A stretch of DNA of 64,000 nt, taken from the NCBI GenBank assembly GCA_035651995.1, contig DASRER010000002.1, positions 248,001 to 312,000 on the forward strand, given 5' to 3'. A program made the translations under genes and the position numbers. The stretch is from Terriglobales bacterium (GTDB lineage Bacteria; Acidobacteriota; Terriglobia; Terriglobales; Acidobacteriaceae). The notes under the pieces were generated by a model. That model was not told the DNA's origin and did no database searches. It worked only from the letters and a program-made list of their open reading frames with translations. This document shows positions 35,824 to 45,663 of the stretch, piece by piece (positions within the stretch are counted from its first letter, which is position 1; the number at the start of each line of letters is the position of its first letter).

Positions 35824-35829
35824 CGCATC

Positions 35830-36030
35830 ATGGCGAAGCTGGCACTGGTGTACGGCATGCGGTTGCTGCCGGCCGATGAAATCGTGCAGCTGGGCGACGC
35901 GCCGGTGAAGCTGAAGAACGGACGCGAGGCGCGCGTCACCCTGCATCTGCTGGAGGGCAGCAAGGAAGACATCGAAAAGCAGCTCAAAGGCAGCCTCGAA
36001 GCCTTCTTCGATTTCTATCCCGAGATCTGA
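35830..36030 (+). CDS. Small conserved-type protein of unknown function
   Basis: 66 aa. Compact sequence with LALVYGMRLLPADEIVQLGDA, then VTLHLLEGSKEDIEKQLKGSLEAFFDFYP. No membrane segment or signal peptide. Short convergent gene ending 21 nt before the sensor kinase. The C-terminal acidic helix resembles the tails of small regulatory proteins, but I assign no function. The promoter 6 nt upstream supports it as a real gene. Confidence 0.7.
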   Translation: MAKLALVYGMRLLPADEIVQLGDAPVKLKNGREARVTLHLLEGSKEDIEKQLKGSLEAFFDFYPEI

Positions 36031-36051
36031 CCGTGCGCGTGCCCCGGCGGG

Positions 36052-37530
36052 TCAGCCCCGCGGGTCGGCTGGAACCGTGAACCAGAACACCGAGCCGTGT
36101 TCGCGCTGGCTCACCACTCCAATTTGCCCGCCGTGGGCCTCGACGATCGCCTTCGCGATGGCCAGTCCCATGCCGGTGCCTTGCACGCGGTAGCGCTGGT
36201 CGCGTCCGCGGTAAAACTTATCGAAGATCAGCGTCTGCTCGAAGTCGTCGATGCCGGGGCCGGCGTCGGCCACGCTGAAGCGCACCGCCTTCTCGCCGTC
36301 GCGCTCGGCGGTGATCCGGATCGGCGCCTCTTGCGGTGAATACTTCGCCGCGTTTTCCAGCAGGTGCAGCAGCACGTCGCGGATGCGGCCGGCGTCCACG
36401 CGCACGTTGGGCAGGCCGCCGGGCGCGTCCACTTCAACGCGGCGTCCTTCCAGGGTTGCGCCGGCTTGGCGCACGGCGCGCTCGATGACCTCGCGTACCG
36501 GATGCGACTGCAACTGCAGCTCGACCTGGTTGGCGTCGAGCTGCGCCATCTGCGTGGCTTCGCTCACAAGACGGTCGAGGCGGTCGGCTTCTTCGTTGAT
36601 GACGAGGATCAGGTCGCGGAGCTGGTCGGCCGCGACGGCGGGGCCGTCGAGGATGGTGGTGGCCGACGCCTTAATGGCGGTGAGCGGCGTGCGGAATTCG
36701 TGCGTCACCGAATCGAGGATGGCGGAGCGCAGCTTTTCGCCTTCGCGTGCCGCTTCGGCGCGCGCCAGCGATTCGACCGCGCCGGCGCGCTCGAGCGCGA
36801 TGGCGATCAGGCTGCCGATGGCTTCCTGCGTCGCGCGCGAGATCGAATGTCCGGCAGTGCCGACAGCGCCGACGGACTTCACGCCGAGTCGAATCGGAAC
36901 CACGCTGGTGTCGGTGGCCGGGTCAAACACCGGCTCGCCTCGCGACGCGACCAGGCGCAAAGTGACTGCGTCGAGGTTCGCGCTGCCGGGGCCGGAGCGA
37001 TACACGTCGGCGTGGCCGGCGGCCAGCACTGCCGACGCCCGCGCGCCGAAAGCTTCCACGATGTAGCGCGGCAGGAGGTTGAGCAGTTCGGCCACGCTCT
37101 CACTCGCCAGCAACTGCTGGGTGAAGTTGTACAGCCGCTCGACCTCGCGGCGGCGCTGCGTGGCGTCGTGAGCTTCGCGGCGCGCGCGCTCGGCGAGCTG
37201 GCTGGCAATGATCGCGGTGGCAAGAAACGCGAACAGCGCGACCCAGTTCTGTGTTTCGGCGATGGTGAAGGTTCCAAGCGGCGGCAGAAAGAAGAAGTTG
37301 AACGCCAGGGTAGCGGCGATGGCGAAGGCAATGGCATACCACAATCCCCAGCTTGCCGAGACGATCAGGACGGCCAGCAGGAAGGTGAGCGCCACGGTTG
37401 TCGGGTTCGCATGGATGACGATGCGATAGAGCGCGACCAGGGCGAACAACACCGCCAGCATCGCCGCGCCGCGCGCAAACTTGACAATGACCCCACGCAC
37501 GAGCGCATTGTACGCTGTGGGTTGCGGCAC
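36052..37530 (-). CDS. kdpD: KdpD C-terminal half: membrane sensor histidine kinase
   Basis: 492 aa from GTG 37530 (alternative GTG 37500, which lies 6 nt after a TACAAT box). The N-terminus has the four-helix DUF4118 membrane region (MLAVLFALVALYRIVIH through IAFAIAATLAFNFFFLPPLGTFTI). A coiled-coil and a GAF-like region follow, then HisKA with the phospho-His in ILDSVTHEFRTPLTAIKAS. The ATPase domain has NAAKYSP, DAGPGIDD and GTGMGLAIAKAIVEAHGG. It lacks the usual N-terminal KdpD/Usp domains, which are encoded in the divergent gene 21 nt away. The pair would together phosphorylate KdpE. Confidence 0.9.
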   Translation of the reverse strand: MPQPTAYNALVRGVIVKFARGAAMLAVLFALVALYRIVIHANPTTVALTFLLAVLIVSASWGLWYAIAFAIAATLAFNFFFLPPLGTFTIAETQNWVALFAFLATAIIASQLAERARREAHDATQRRREVERLYNFTQQLLASESVAELLNLLPRYIVEAFGARASAVLAAGHADVYRSGPGSANLDAVTLRLVASRGEPVFDPATDTSVVPIRLGVKSVGAVGTAGHSISRATQEAIGSLIAIALERAGAVESLARAEAAREGEKLRSAILDSVTHEFRTPLTAIKASATTILDGPAVAADQLRDLILVINEEADRLDRLVSEATQMAQLDANQVELQLQSHPVREVIERAVRQAGATLEGRRVEVDAPGGLPNVRVDAGRIRDVLLHLLENAAKYSPQEAPIRITAERDGEKAVRFSVADAGPGIDDFEQTLIFDKFYRGRDQRYRVQGTGMGLAIAKAIVEAHGGQIGVVSQREHGSVFWFTVPADPRG

Positions 37531-37550
37531 ATTTTCGCCGCGCAGACATC

Positions 37551-38672
37551 GTGCACAAGACCCCCGAACAATGGCTGGAAGTGGCCGCTCCTGAGAAGAA
37601 ACAGGGCGTATTCAAGCTCTGGCTTGGCTACTCGCCGGGCGTGGGCAAGACGTACAGCATGCTGAGCGAGGCGATTCGCCGCCACAGCCGCGGCGAGGAC
37701 GTGGTGATCGGCGTGATCGAGACGCACGGACGGAAGCCGATCGCCGAACTGGCGTCGCGCCTGGAAGTGGTGCCGCGCAAGAAGCTGGAGTACAAGGGCG
37801 CGCAGTTCGAAGAGATGGACGTGGACGCGATCCTGGCGCGCAAGCCCGCCGTGGCCGTGGTGGACGAACTCGCACACACCAACATTGAGGGCAGCAAGCA
37901 CGCCAAGCGCTACGAAGACGTGATGGAGCTGCTGGACGCGAAGATTGACGTGCTCTCCACCGTGAACGTGCAGCACGTGGAAAGCATTTCACCCATGGTG
38001 CAGCGGATCACGGGAGTGATCGTGCGCGAAACGGTGCCCGACTGGGTGATGCAGCGCGCGGGGGAAATCGTGATGTCTGACCTGACGCCGGAAGCGCTGC
38101 AGACGCGCATGCGGCGCGGCGACATCTATCCGGTGGACCGCGCCGAGCGCGCGCTGGGCAACTTTTTCCGGCGCGGCAACCTGATTGCTTTGCGCGAGCT
38201 TGCCCTGCGCCAGGTGGCGCAGCAGGTGGACCGCACGCTGGAGACGTACCGCGCGCAGGAGCACCTGGAGGGCGAACCCCAGGTCCGCGAGCGCATCGTC
38301 GTCTCGGTAAGCTCGAACCCGGCAGCGCAGTACCTGATCGCCCGCGGCGGCCGCATGGCGCACGCGATTGACGCCGAGTTCTACGTGGCCTACGTGGACA
38401 TGGGCCAGGACACGCGCGACGAAGACCGCCGCACCCTGGCGGAAAATATCCGCTTCGCGGAAAACATGGGCGCGACGGTCGTGAAGCTGCAAGGCAGCGA
38501 CGTGGCCAGCACACTGGCAAAGTTCGTGCGCGACAAGCACATTACGCAGGTGATCTTCGGGCGATCGGCAACCAAGGGCTGGCGCCGCTATCTCTACCTT
38601 TCCGCCGTGCAGCGCTTCCTGCGCGACGCGCCGCCGGTCGACGTCCACATCGTGACGCAAGAGGCCAAATAG
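37551..38672 (+). CDS. kdpD: KdpD N-terminal half: nucleotide-binding sensor plus Usp domain
   Basis: 373 aa from GTG 37551. The KdpD sensor domain has the Walker A GYSPGVGKTYSML (about residues 26-38) and the Walker B AVVDELAHTN. It continues with DVLSTVNVQHVESI and MQRAGEIVMSDLTPEALQTRM. The C-terminal Usp-like domain (about 245-373) has ERIVVSVSSNPAAQYLI and ITQVIFGRSATKGW. There is no membrane or kinase domain, which lie in the divergent gene. It probably senses K+ or cyclic di-AMP together with that half. Overlaps kdpE by 1 nt. Confidence 0.92.
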   Translation: MHKTPEQWLEVAAPEKKQGVFKLWLGYSPGVGKTYSMLSEAIRRHSRGEDVVIGVIETHGRKPIAELASRLEVVPRKKLEYKGAQFEEMDVDAILARKPAVAVVDELAHTNIEGSKHAKRYEDVMELLDAKIDVLSTVNVQHVESISPMVQRITGVIVRETVPDWVMQRAGEIVMSDLTPEALQTRMRRGDIYPVDRAERALGNFFRRGNLIALRELALRQVAQQVDRTLETYRAQEHLEGEPQVRERIVVSVSSNPAAQYLIARGGRMAHAIDAEFYVAYVDMGQDTRDEDRRTLAENIRFAENMGATVVKLQGSDVASTLAKFVRDKHITQVIFGRSATKGWRRYLYLSAVQRFLRDAPPVDVHIVTQEAK

Positions 38673-39379
38673 TGGCGGAGACGCGCGCCGCCGAGCATCG
38701 CCGCGTCCTGCTGGTGGATGACGAGCCGCAGATCACGCGCGTGCTGCGCACCGGACTGGCCGCTGAAGGCTACGACGTGCGCGTGGCCAACGACGGCCGC
38801 TCGGCCTTCGACCTGTTCCAGGCGTGGACGCCCGACATCGTCGTCACCGACCTGGCGATGCCGGAGATGGACGGCCTGGAGCTGTGCACGCGCATCCGCG
38901 AGCACTGGCAGACGCCGATCATCGTGCTGTCGGTGAAGGGCGAGGAGCGCAAGAAGGTGCAGGCGCTGGACGCCGGCGCCGACGACTATGTGACCAAGCC
39001 GTTCGGCATGAAGGAACTCTCCGCGCGCATTCGAGCCACGCTGCGGCGCGCGCCGGCGCGCGAGACGCCGCCGCAGAAGATCCGCATCGGCGCCTTCGAC
39101 ATTGACGTGGAGGGCCACACCGCTGCGCTGCGCGGGCACGAGCTGCGGCTGACGCCGAAGGAATTCGACCTGCTGGTGTATTTTGCGCAGCATCCGCACA
39201 AAGTCATCGGGCACCGCGCGCTGCTCTCAGCGGTGTGGGGCGCCGAAAGCGCGGGTCAGACCGAGTATCTGCGCGTCTTCGTCGGGCAGATGCGCAAGAA
39301 GATCGAGCCCAGGCCCGAGGAGCCACGCTACATCGTGACCGAGCCGCGCGTCGGCTACCGCTTCGAGCCGGGCGAGTAG
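38672..39379 (+). CDS. kdpE: Potassium-responsive response regulator KdpE
   Basis: 235 aa from GTG 38672, overlapping the kdpD stop. Receiver domain with LLVDDEPQITRVLRTGL, the phospho-Asp in PDIVVTDLAMPEMDGLEL and the Lys in YVTKPFGMKELSARI. The DNA-binding domain is OmpR-type (LTPKEFDLLVYFAQHPHKVIGHRALLSAVWG and YLRVFVGQMRKKIE, then RVGYRF). It would activate the kdp structural genes, which follow after a 106-nt gap holding an AT-rich stretch. Confidence 0.94.
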   Translation: MAETRAAEHRRVLLVDDEPQITRVLRTGLAAEGYDVRVANDGRSAFDLFQAWTPDIVVTDLAMPEMDGLELCTRIREHWQTPIIVLSVKGEERKKVQALDAGADDYVTKPFGMKELSARIRATLRRAPARETPPQKIRIGAFDIDVEGHTAALRGHELRLTPKEFDLLVYFAQHPHKVIGHRALLSAVWGAESAGQTEYLRVFVGQMRKKIEPRPEEPRYIVTEPRVGYRFEPGE

Positions 39380-39395
39380 GCTCGAATGGGCGAAC

Positions 39396-39430
39396 CTTTA
39401 TAAACATTTTAGGCAGCGCTTACACATATC
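39396..39430 (+). promoter_or_regulatory. AT-rich island upstream of the kdp structural operon (possible KdpE site)
   Basis: A rare AT-rich stretch in GC-rich surroundings carries TTTATAAACATTTTA and, 8 nt later, TTACAC. Both resemble the T-rich sequence bound by KdpE upstream of E. coli kdpFABC. It lies between kdpE and the porin gene. Binding is inference. Confidence 0.4.
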
Positions 39431-39485
39431 TTGCGGGCGCCGCGATCGAATAGGCAGTGCGGCGAGCGGTATCGCCGCGGACTCT

Positions 39486-40865
39486 ATGCTGGCTGCCGGC
39501 TTCATCATTTGCGGGGTACCGCTGCTGAGCTTCTTCGGCATGTTCTTCGTGCAGTGCGGCCGCGAGTACCGGCGCGGCCGCCGGGTGATGTTCGAACGGC
39601 TGCCGGATGCCGGCAGGCCGCGCCAAAAAGCAAAGCTCATTCCCTTCCGCAACTATGAATCGCCGGGCGCATCCGCCAGGCGCAGGCGCATCGTGATGGG
39701 CATCGCCGTGGCGGCCCTGGTTGTTGCAGGCGGGCTGAAACTTCGGGCGCAAACAGCCGCGCCCGCCACCGCCAGCGCCGCTCCTGCGAGTTCGCCATGG
39801 CAGTACGGTGGATTCCTGGATGCGGCCTACCTGGTCGCTCCGAACGACCCGGCCAACCACCTGTTTCGCAATCGAGGCACCACCTTCAAGGTGAACGAGC
39901 CTGTGCTGGACATGGCGGCCGCGTACATCCGCAAGGCGGCCGCTCCCGGATCGCGCTGGGGCGCGGAGTTGACGGTGCAAGCGGGCGAGGACGCGGAAGT
40001 CTTCGGATTTTCCGCCACCGCGCCCAAGCTTGCGGGCGCCGATGGTCTGCGGCACCTGGGACCGACCGACGTTTCCTATCTGGCGGCAGTTGGCAAGGGA
40101 CTCACAATCCAAGGTGGCATCTTTAGCAGCTTGATCGGATACGACAGCCTGTACGCGAAAGACAATTTCACCTACACGCGTCCGTGGGGGGCCGACACCA
40201 CGCCCTATCTGATGCTGGGCGTGAACGCGAGTTATCCGTTCACGGAGAAGGTGACCGCGACGGCGTTCGTGGTGAACGGATACTGGCACCTGGCCGACGC
40301 CAACCGCGTTCCGTCGAGCGGCGGGCAGTTGGCGTACAAAGCGACGCCTCACGTGACGCTGAAGCAGACGGCCATGTACGGGCCCCACCAGCCGGACACG
40401 TCGCTGCCGTTGTGGCGGTTTCTGTCCGACAGCATTGCCGAGTGGAAGCGCGATCCGGTGACGGTCGCGTTCGAATATCAGCTGGCAACGGAAAAGGTCG
40501 CCGCCCCGGGCCAGCCGCGCGCTTACTGGTCGGCGGCGCAGTTGCCCATGCATTGGGTGATGGACAAGAGCAAGCATTGGAGCCTGACGCTGCGCCCGGA
40601 GTTCGCATGGGACAGCGATGGGCGATGGACCGGCTTCCCGCAGACGATCAAGGCGGTCACGACGACGGTGGAATATCGCCTGCCGTACCGACAGACGAAC
40701 AGCATCTTTCGCGTCGAGTATCGGCATGACGACTCGCGCGGCGCGGGCGGCGGATTTTTCGAAAACGGGCATGCCGGGCCGGGCAGCGAGCGGCTCACGC
40801 CTACGCAGAACCTGGTCGTCTTCGGGCTGATCCTGACGTTCGACGGCCAAATCCGGCGGAAGTGA
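39486..40865 (+). CDS. Outer-membrane porin-like protein in the kdp operon
   Basis: 459 aa from ATG 39486. An N-terminal hydrophobic helix (AAGFIICGVPLLSFFGMFFVQCG) precedes a second, signal-peptide-like segment (IVMGIAVAALVVAGGLKLRAQ). ATG 39696 or GTG 39693 are therefore alternative starts. The remainder is a predicted beta-barrel: WQYGGFLDAAYLV, FTYTRPWGADTTPYLMLGVNASYPF, VAFEYQLATEKV and a C-terminal aromatic-rich strand ending LVVFGLILTFDGQIRRK. It probably lets potassium or other solutes across the outer membrane for KdpFABC. Confidence 0.78.
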   Translation: MLAAGFIICGVPLLSFFGMFFVQCGREYRRGRRVMFERLPDAGRPRQKAKLIPFRNYESPGASARRRRIVMGIAVAALVVAGGLKLRAQTAAPATASAAPASSPWQYGGFLDAAYLVAPNDPANHLFRNRGTTFKVNEPVLDMAAAYIRKAAAPGSRWGAELTVQAGEDAEVFGFSATAPKLAGADGLRHLGPTDVSYLAAVGKGLTIQGGIFSSLIGYDSLYAKDNFTYTRPWGADTTPYLMLGVNASYPFTEKVTATAFVVNGYWHLADANRVPSSGGQLAYKATPHVTLKQTAMYGPHQPDTSLPLWRFLSDSIAEWKRDPVTVAFEYQLATEKVAAPGQPRAYWSAAQLPMHWVMDKSKHWSLTLRPEFAWDSDGRWTGFPQTIKAVTTTVEYRLPYRQTNSIFRVEYRHDDSRGAGGGFFENGHAGPGSERLTPTQNLVVFGLILTFDGQIRRK

Positions 40866-40875
40866 GGCAACGAGT

Positions 40876-40962
40876 ATGTGGGACCTGGGAATGATCGCGC
40901 TGACGCTTGCGCTGTTCGTACTCGGAATTGGTTACGTGCGCGCTTGCGAGAGACTGAGGTAG
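40876..40962 (+). CDS. KdpF-like small peptide 1
   Basis: 28 aa: MWDLGMIALTLALFVL then GIGYVRACERLR. A single membrane helix followed by a short basic tail. It lies 10 nt after the porin gene and 4 nt before the next peptide. It resembles the helix of KdpF, but the C-terminus differs from the usual LLRPEKF, so it may be a second, diverged KdpF or a different regulator. Confidence 0.6.
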   Translation: MWDLGMIALTLALFVLGIGYVRACERLR

Positions 40963-40966
40963 AGCC

Positions 40967-41056
40967 ATGGCGACGGGAACGGCAGCCCTGCTGGTGATTT
41001 GCGCCGCGCTCATGGTTTACCTGTGCGTTGCGCTGCTGCGTCCGGAGAAGTTCTGA
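40967..41056 (+). CDS. kdpF: KdpF subunit
   Basis: 29 aa: one hydrophobic helix ([18 protein letters not shown]) and the signature C-terminal RPEKF. KdpF stabilises the KdpABC complex in the membrane. It precedes kdpA directly (stop at 41056, kdpA ATG at 41058). Below the usual gene-finding length limit. Confidence 0.85.
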   Translation: MATGTAALLVICAALMVYLCVALLRPEKF

Positions 41057-41057
41057 G

Positions 41058-42833
41058 ATGACGGCGAACGGGTGGTTCCAGATCGGATTGTTCCTGCTGG
41101 CGGTGCTGGCGGTAACCAAGCCGCTCGGCAGCTACATGGCGCGCGTGTTCGAGCGCGAGCGCACCTGGTTCGACCCGGTTGCGCGGCCGGTGGAGCGGCT
41201 GCTGTATCGCGTGACCGGCGTCCGGGAAGATGAAGAGATGCGCTGGACCGAGTACGCCACGGCCATGCTGCTGTTCAGCGCGGTCTCCATGCTGGCGCTG
41301 TACGCGCTGCTGCGCTGGCAAGCTCTGCTGCCGCTCAATCCGCAAAAGTTCGGCGCGATGCCGGCGGACCTGGCATTCAACACGGCGGCGTCGTTCACCA
41401 CCAACACCAACTGGCAAGCCTACAGCGGCGAGACGACGGTGAGCTACCTGGTCCAGATGGCCGGGCTTGCCTACCACAACTTTGTTTCGGCGGCGGCGGG
41501 CATCGCGCTGGCGATCGCTTTCATTCGCGGCATCGCGCGGCGCGAGCGCGAAACCATCGGCAACTTCTGGGTTGACATGACGCGCGCCACGCTGTGGATC
41601 CTGCTGCCGGTCGCGTTCGTCTTCGCGCTCGTTCTGGTTTCGCAAGGCGTGGTGCAGAACTTGCGCGCCTACGACCACGCCCGGGTGGTCGAGGCGCAGA
41701 CCGTGCAGGGCACTGACGCTGACGGCAAAGCGGCAACCAGGCAAATCACCGAGCAGGTGATCGCGCAGGGGCCGGTTGCGTCGCAGGAAGCGATCAAGAT
41801 GTTCGGCACCAACGGCGGCGGCTTCTTCAACGCCAACAGCGCGCATCCGTTCGAAAACCCCACGCCGCTTTCCAACTTCCTGGAGCTGGTTTCGATTTTC
41901 GCCGTCTCTGCCGGCCTCGCCTACACCCTCGGCCACATGACCAACTCGCGGCGCCACGGCTGGGCGGTGTGGGCGGCCATGGCGGCGCTGTTTCTCGCCG
42001 GCGTCAGCGTCGCCTATTGGTCGGAGGCGAAGGGCAATCCGCTGCTGCCGGGCGTGGACCAGCGCGCGTCGGCGATGCAGTCCGGCGGCAACATGGAAGG
42101 CAAGGAAGTGCGCTTCGGAATCGCCAACTCCGCCCTCTTCGCCACCGTCACCACCGACGCGAGCTGCGGCGCCGTGAACTCCTGGCACGATTCGTTCACG
42201 CCGCTCGGCGGCTTGGTGCTGCTCACCAACATCATGCTGGGCGAGGTCATCTTCGGCGGCGTGGGCGCGGGGATGTACGGAATTTTGATCTTCGTGGTGC
42301 TCACGGTCTTCATCGCCGGGCTGATGGTGGGGCGCACGCCCGAATACCTGGGCAAGAAGATCGAGGCCTTCGACGTGAAGATGGCCATGCTCGCCGTGCT
42401 CATTTTCCCGCTCACGATTTTGGTGTTCGCGGCGATTTCGGCGGTTTCGCCGGCGTTCGGCGCCTCCAGCATCTCGAATCCCGGCCCGCACGGGCTTTCG
42501 CAGATGCTCTACGCATTCACGTCGGGCACGGGCAACAACGGCTCCGCGTTCGGCGGACTGAACGCCAACACGCACTGGTACAACGTCACCATCGGCATCG
42601 CCACGCTGGTGGGGCGGTTTTTCATCATCATTCCGATGCTGGCGATCGCGGGGAACCTGGCGGGCAAGAAGGCCGTGCCGCCTTCGGCGGGAACGTTTCC
42701 GGTGACGACGCCGCTGTTCAGCGTGCTGCTGTGCTCGGTGATCATCATCGTGGGCGCGCTCACTTTTTTTCCGGCGCTGAGCCTGGGGCCGATCCTTGAA
42801 CACTTGCTGATGCACGCGGGAAAAACATTCTGA
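41058..42833 (+). CDS. kdpA: K+-transporting ATPase subunit A (channel)
   Basis: 591 aa from ATG 41058. Channel-like subunit of the KdpFABC P-type ATPase with selectivity-filter-like loops. Visible: [66 protein letters not shown] and [21 protein letters not shown], which are the four pore-loop regions. About ten membrane helices by eye. Its stop overlaps the kdpB ATG. Confidence 0.97.
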   Translation: MTANGWFQIGLFLLAVLAVTKPLGSYMARVFERERTWFDPVARPVERLLYRVTGVREDEEMRWTEYATAMLLFSAVSMLALYALLRWQALLPLNPQKFGAMPADLAFNTAASFTTNTNWQAYSGETTVSYLVQMAGLAYHNFVSAAAGIALAIAFIRGIARRERETIGNFWVDMTRATLWILLPVAFVFALVLVSQGVVQNLRAYDHARVVEAQTVQGTDADGKAATRQITEQVIAQGPVASQEAIKMFGTNGGGFFNANSAHPFENPTPLSNFLELVSIFAVSAGLAYTLGHMTNSRRHGWAVWAAMAALFLAGVSVAYWSEAKGNPLLPGVDQRASAMQSGGNMEGKEVRFGIANSALFATVTTDASCGAVNSWHDSFTPLGGLVLLTNIMLGEVIFGGVGAGMYGILIFVVLTVFIAGLMVGRTPEYLGKKIEAFDVKMAMLAVLIFPLTILVFAAISAVSPAFGASSISNPGPHGLSQMLYAFTSGTGNNGSAFGGLNANTHWYNVTIGIATLVGRFFIIIPMLAIAGNLAGKKAVPPSAGTFPVTTPLFSVLLCSVIIIVGALTFFPALSLGPILEHLLMHAGKTF

Positions 42834-44863
42834 TGAGCGGCACGCGACAACGCGGTTTGTGGGACGCGCGCATCGTGGGACGCGCGGCGGCGGATTCGTT
42901 TCGCAAGCTGAACCCGCGCACCATGATGCGCAATCCGGTGATGTTCGTGGTCGAAGCGGGCAGCGTGCTGACCAGCGCCCTGTTGTTGCGCGCGCCTGCG
43001 CCGCAGTTCGGATTCAATCTGCAGATCACGCTGTGGCTGTGGTTCACCGTGCTGTTTGCCAACTTCGCCGAAGCCATGGCCGAGGGCCGCGGGAAGGCAC
43101 AGGCCGAAACGCTGCGCAGAGCGCGCTCGGAAACGCTGGCCAACCGGCTCACGCCCGACGGCGGCATGGAGCAGGTGGCCAGCTCGAAACTGCGCGTGGA
43201 CGACATTGTGCAGGTTTCGGCGGGTGAACTCATCCCCGGCGACGGCGAGATCATCGAGGGCGTCGCGTCGGTGGATGAGTCGGCGATTACGGGCGAATCG
43301 GCGCCGGTGATCCGTGAAGCCGGCGGCGACCGCTCGGCCGTGACCGGTGGCACGCGCGTGCTGTCGGACTGGATCCGCGTGCGCATCACGTCGAATCCCG
43401 GTGAAACGTTCCTGGATCGCATGATCGCGCTGGTGGAAGGCGCGGAGCGGCAGAAGACGCCCAACGAAATTGCGCTGAACATCCTGCTCGCGGGGCTGAC
43501 CATCATCTTCCTGCTGGCGGTGGTGACGCTGCAGCCGTTCGCCATCTACTCCGGCTCGCCGCAGACGGTGTTCGTGCTGGTGTCGCTGCTGGTGTGCCTG
43601 ATCCCGACGACCATCGGCGGATTGCTGCCGGCCATCGGCATTGCCGGAATGGACCGGCTGATTCAGCACAACGTGCTCGCCATGTCGGGGCGCGCGGTGG
43701 AGGCCGCCGGCGACGTGAACACGCTGCTGCTCGACAAGACCGGCACGATCACGCTCGGCAACCGGCAGGCGAGCGCGTTCATTCCCGCGGCGGGCGTAAC
43801 GGCGGCCGAGATGGCCGACGCGGCGCAGCTCTCGTCGTTGGCCGACGAAACGCCGGAAGGCCGCAGCATCGTGGTGCTCGCCAAGGAGCGCTACGGCCTG
43901 CGCGGACGCGACGTGGCGTCGCTCCATGCCGAGTTCGTGCCGTTCACCGCGCAGACGCGCATGTCGGGCGTCAACATGAACGGCCGCGAGATCCGCAAGG
44001 GCGCCGTGGATGCGATCAGCAAGTACCTGGCGGCGTCGGGCGCGGCCATCTCCACTGAACTCCAGGTGATGGTGAACGAGATCGCGCGCTCCGGCGGAAC
44101 GCCGCTGGCGGTGGCCGAGCGCGGGCGCGTCCTCGGCGTGATTCACCTGAAGGACATCGTCAAAGGGGGCATGAAGGACCGCTTCGACCGGTTGCGCTCG
44201 ATGGGCATCCGCACGGTGATGATCACCGGCGACAATCCGCTCACCGCCGCCGCCATCGCGCGCGAGGCCGGCGTAGACGACTTCCTCGCCGAGGCCACGC
44301 CGAAGGAAAAGATGGACCTGATCCGCCGCGAGCAGTCGAACGGCAAGCTGGTGGCCATGACCGGCGACGGCACCAACGACGCGCCCGCGCTGGCGCAGGC
44401 CGACGTGGGCGTGGCCATGAACACCGGGACGCAGGCGGCAAAAGAAGCCGGCAACATGGTGGACCTGGATTCCAATCCGACGAAGCTGATCGAAATCGTG
44501 GAGATCGGCAAGCAGCTGCTGATGACGCGCGGCGCGCTCACCACGTTCTCCATCGCCAACGACGTGGCAAAGTATTTCGCCATTATCCCGGCGATGTTCG
44601 CGGGGACATTTCCGGTGCTGAACGCGCTGAACATCATGCGGCTGGCGAGCCCGCAGTCGGCGGTGCTTTCGGCCGTCATCTTCAACGCGCTGATCATCAT
44701 CGCGCTGATTCCGCTGGCGCTGCGCGGCGTGCGCTATCGCGCCATGCCGGCGGAAGCGCTGCTGCGCCGCAACCTGCTCATCTACGGACTGGGCGGGCTG
44801 GTGGCGCCGTTTGTGGGCATCAAGCTGATCGATCTTGTGATCACGCGGACAGGACTGGCATGA
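42833..44863 (+). CDS. kdpB: K+-transporting ATPase subunit B (P-type)
   Basis: 676 aa. P-type ATPase catalytic subunit. Phospho-Asp in [17 protein letters not shown] in [12 protein letters not shown], the nucleotide domain ([18 protein letters not shown]) and the hinge [32 protein letters not shown] and [24 protein letters not shown]. Overlaps kdpA by 1 nt and kdpC by 4 nt. Confidence 0.97.
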   Translation: MSGTRQRGLWDARIVGRAAADSFRKLNPRTMMRNPVMFVVEAGSVLTSALLLRAPAPQFGFNLQITLWLWFTVLFANFAEAMAEGRGKAQAETLRRARSETLANRLTPDGGMEQVASSKLRVDDIVQVSAGELIPGDGEIIEGVASVDESAITGESAPVIREAGGDRSAVTGGTRVLSDWIRVRITSNPGETFLDRMIALVEGAERQKTPNEIALNILLAGLTIIFLLAVVTLQPFAIYSGSPQTVFVLVSLLVCLIPTTIGGLLPAIGIAGMDRLIQHNVLAMSGRAVEAAGDVNTLLLDKTGTITLGNRQASAFIPAAGVTAAEMADAAQLSSLADETPEGRSIVVLAKERYGLRGRDVASLHAEFVPFTAQTRMSGVNMNGREIRKGAVDAISKYLAASGAAISTELQVMVNEIARSGGTPLAVAERGRVLGVIHLKDIVKGGMKDRFDRLRSMGIRTVMITGDNPLTAAAIAREAGVDDFLAEATPKEKMDLIRREQSNGKLVAMTGDGTNDAPALAQADVGVAMNTGTQAAKEAGNMVDLDSNPTKLIEIVEIGKQLLMTRGALTTFSIANDVAKYFAIIPAMFAGTFPVLNALNIMRLASPQSAVLSAVIFNALIIIALIPLALRGVRYRAMPAEALLRRNLLIYGLGGLVAPFVGIKLIDLVITRTGLA

Positions 44864-45438
44864 AACGGCAGCTTCTGACTGCGGTCTGGATGACGCTGGC
44901 GACCACCGTGCTGCTCGGCATCGTGTATCCGCTGGCGGTGACCGGCGCGGCGCAACTGCTGTTTCACGACAAGGCGAACGGGCAACTGCTGCACCGCAAC
45001 GGACAACTGATCGGCTCGCGCATCCTGGGACAGCAGTTCTCCGGGCCGGGATACTTCCATCCGCGTCCGTCGGCGGCCGGCGACGGCTACGACGCCGCCA
45101 ACTCGGGCGGAACCAACTACGCGGCGACCAACGCCCGGCTGGTGGAACGCGTGCGGGCGAACGTGGCCGGCTTGCAGCGCGAAAATCCGGACACTCCGGT
45201 CCCTGCCGACCTGGTCATGGCGTCCGCGTCAGGACTCGACCCCGAGATCTCAATCGCCGCAGCGGAATTCCAAGTACCGCGCGTGGCCCGCGAGCGGCAC
45301 ATGACAACCGAGTCACTGGCCGCGCTCGTGCGCTCATGCACGCGCAATCGGCAGCTGGGATTTCTCGGCGAGCCGGGCGTGAACGTATTACAGCTCAACC
45401 TGGCGCTCGATGCCGGCGCCGCGCAGTGCGGCAGGTAA
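44860..45438 (+). CDS. kdpC: K+-transporting ATPase subunit C
   Basis: 192 aa. One N-terminal membrane helix ([23 protein letters not shown]), then [39 protein letters not shown] and, at the C-terminus, [22 protein letters not shown], all conserved KdpC blocks. KdpC joins A and B in the complex. Last gene of the kdp operon. tRNA-Ser follows. Confidence 0.95.
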   Translation: MKRQLLTAVWMTLATTVLLGIVYPLAVTGAAQLLFHDKANGQLLHRNGQLIGSRILGQQFSGPGYFHPRPSAAGDGYDAANSGGTNYAATNARLVERVRANVAGLQRENPDTPVPADLVMASASGLDPEISIAAAEFQVPRVARERHMTTESLAALVRSCTRNRQLGFLGEPGVNVLQLNLALDAGAAQCGR

Positions 45439-45478
45439 TCCGCTTTCGACCGCTGCTAAACTACTGCGTACCCGGCCC

Positions 45479-45568
45479 GGAGGGATGCGTGAGCGGTCGA
45501 AACGGGCGGTCTTGAAAACCGCTGTACCCGAAAGGGTACCGGGGGTTCGAATCCCTCTCCCTCCGCCA
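45479..45568 (+). tRNA. tRNA-Ser(UGA)
   Basis: The acceptor stem pairs GGAGGGA with TCCCTCC, followed by discriminator G and an encoded CCA. The anticodon stem GCGGT/ACCGC closes a loop CTTGAAA with anticodon UGA. The variable arm (TGTACCCGAAAGGGTACC) is long, as in class II tRNA-Ser, and the T arm has GGGTTCGAATCCC. About 90 nt. Confidence 0.95.
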
Positions 45569-45663
45569 TACAGTCTGACGTGCGAAATTCTCCCGGGTCA
45601 TTTTCCGCCGCTTTCGATCAGCAGGAACGCGGCCCTCGACCAGCGCGTAGAGCGATATTCCGG

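Noticed and set aside
41010-42815. 601-aa minus-strand ORF opposite kdpA
   Set aside because: kdpA is unambiguous; the antisense frame is Arg/His/Gln-rich and unlike a protein family.
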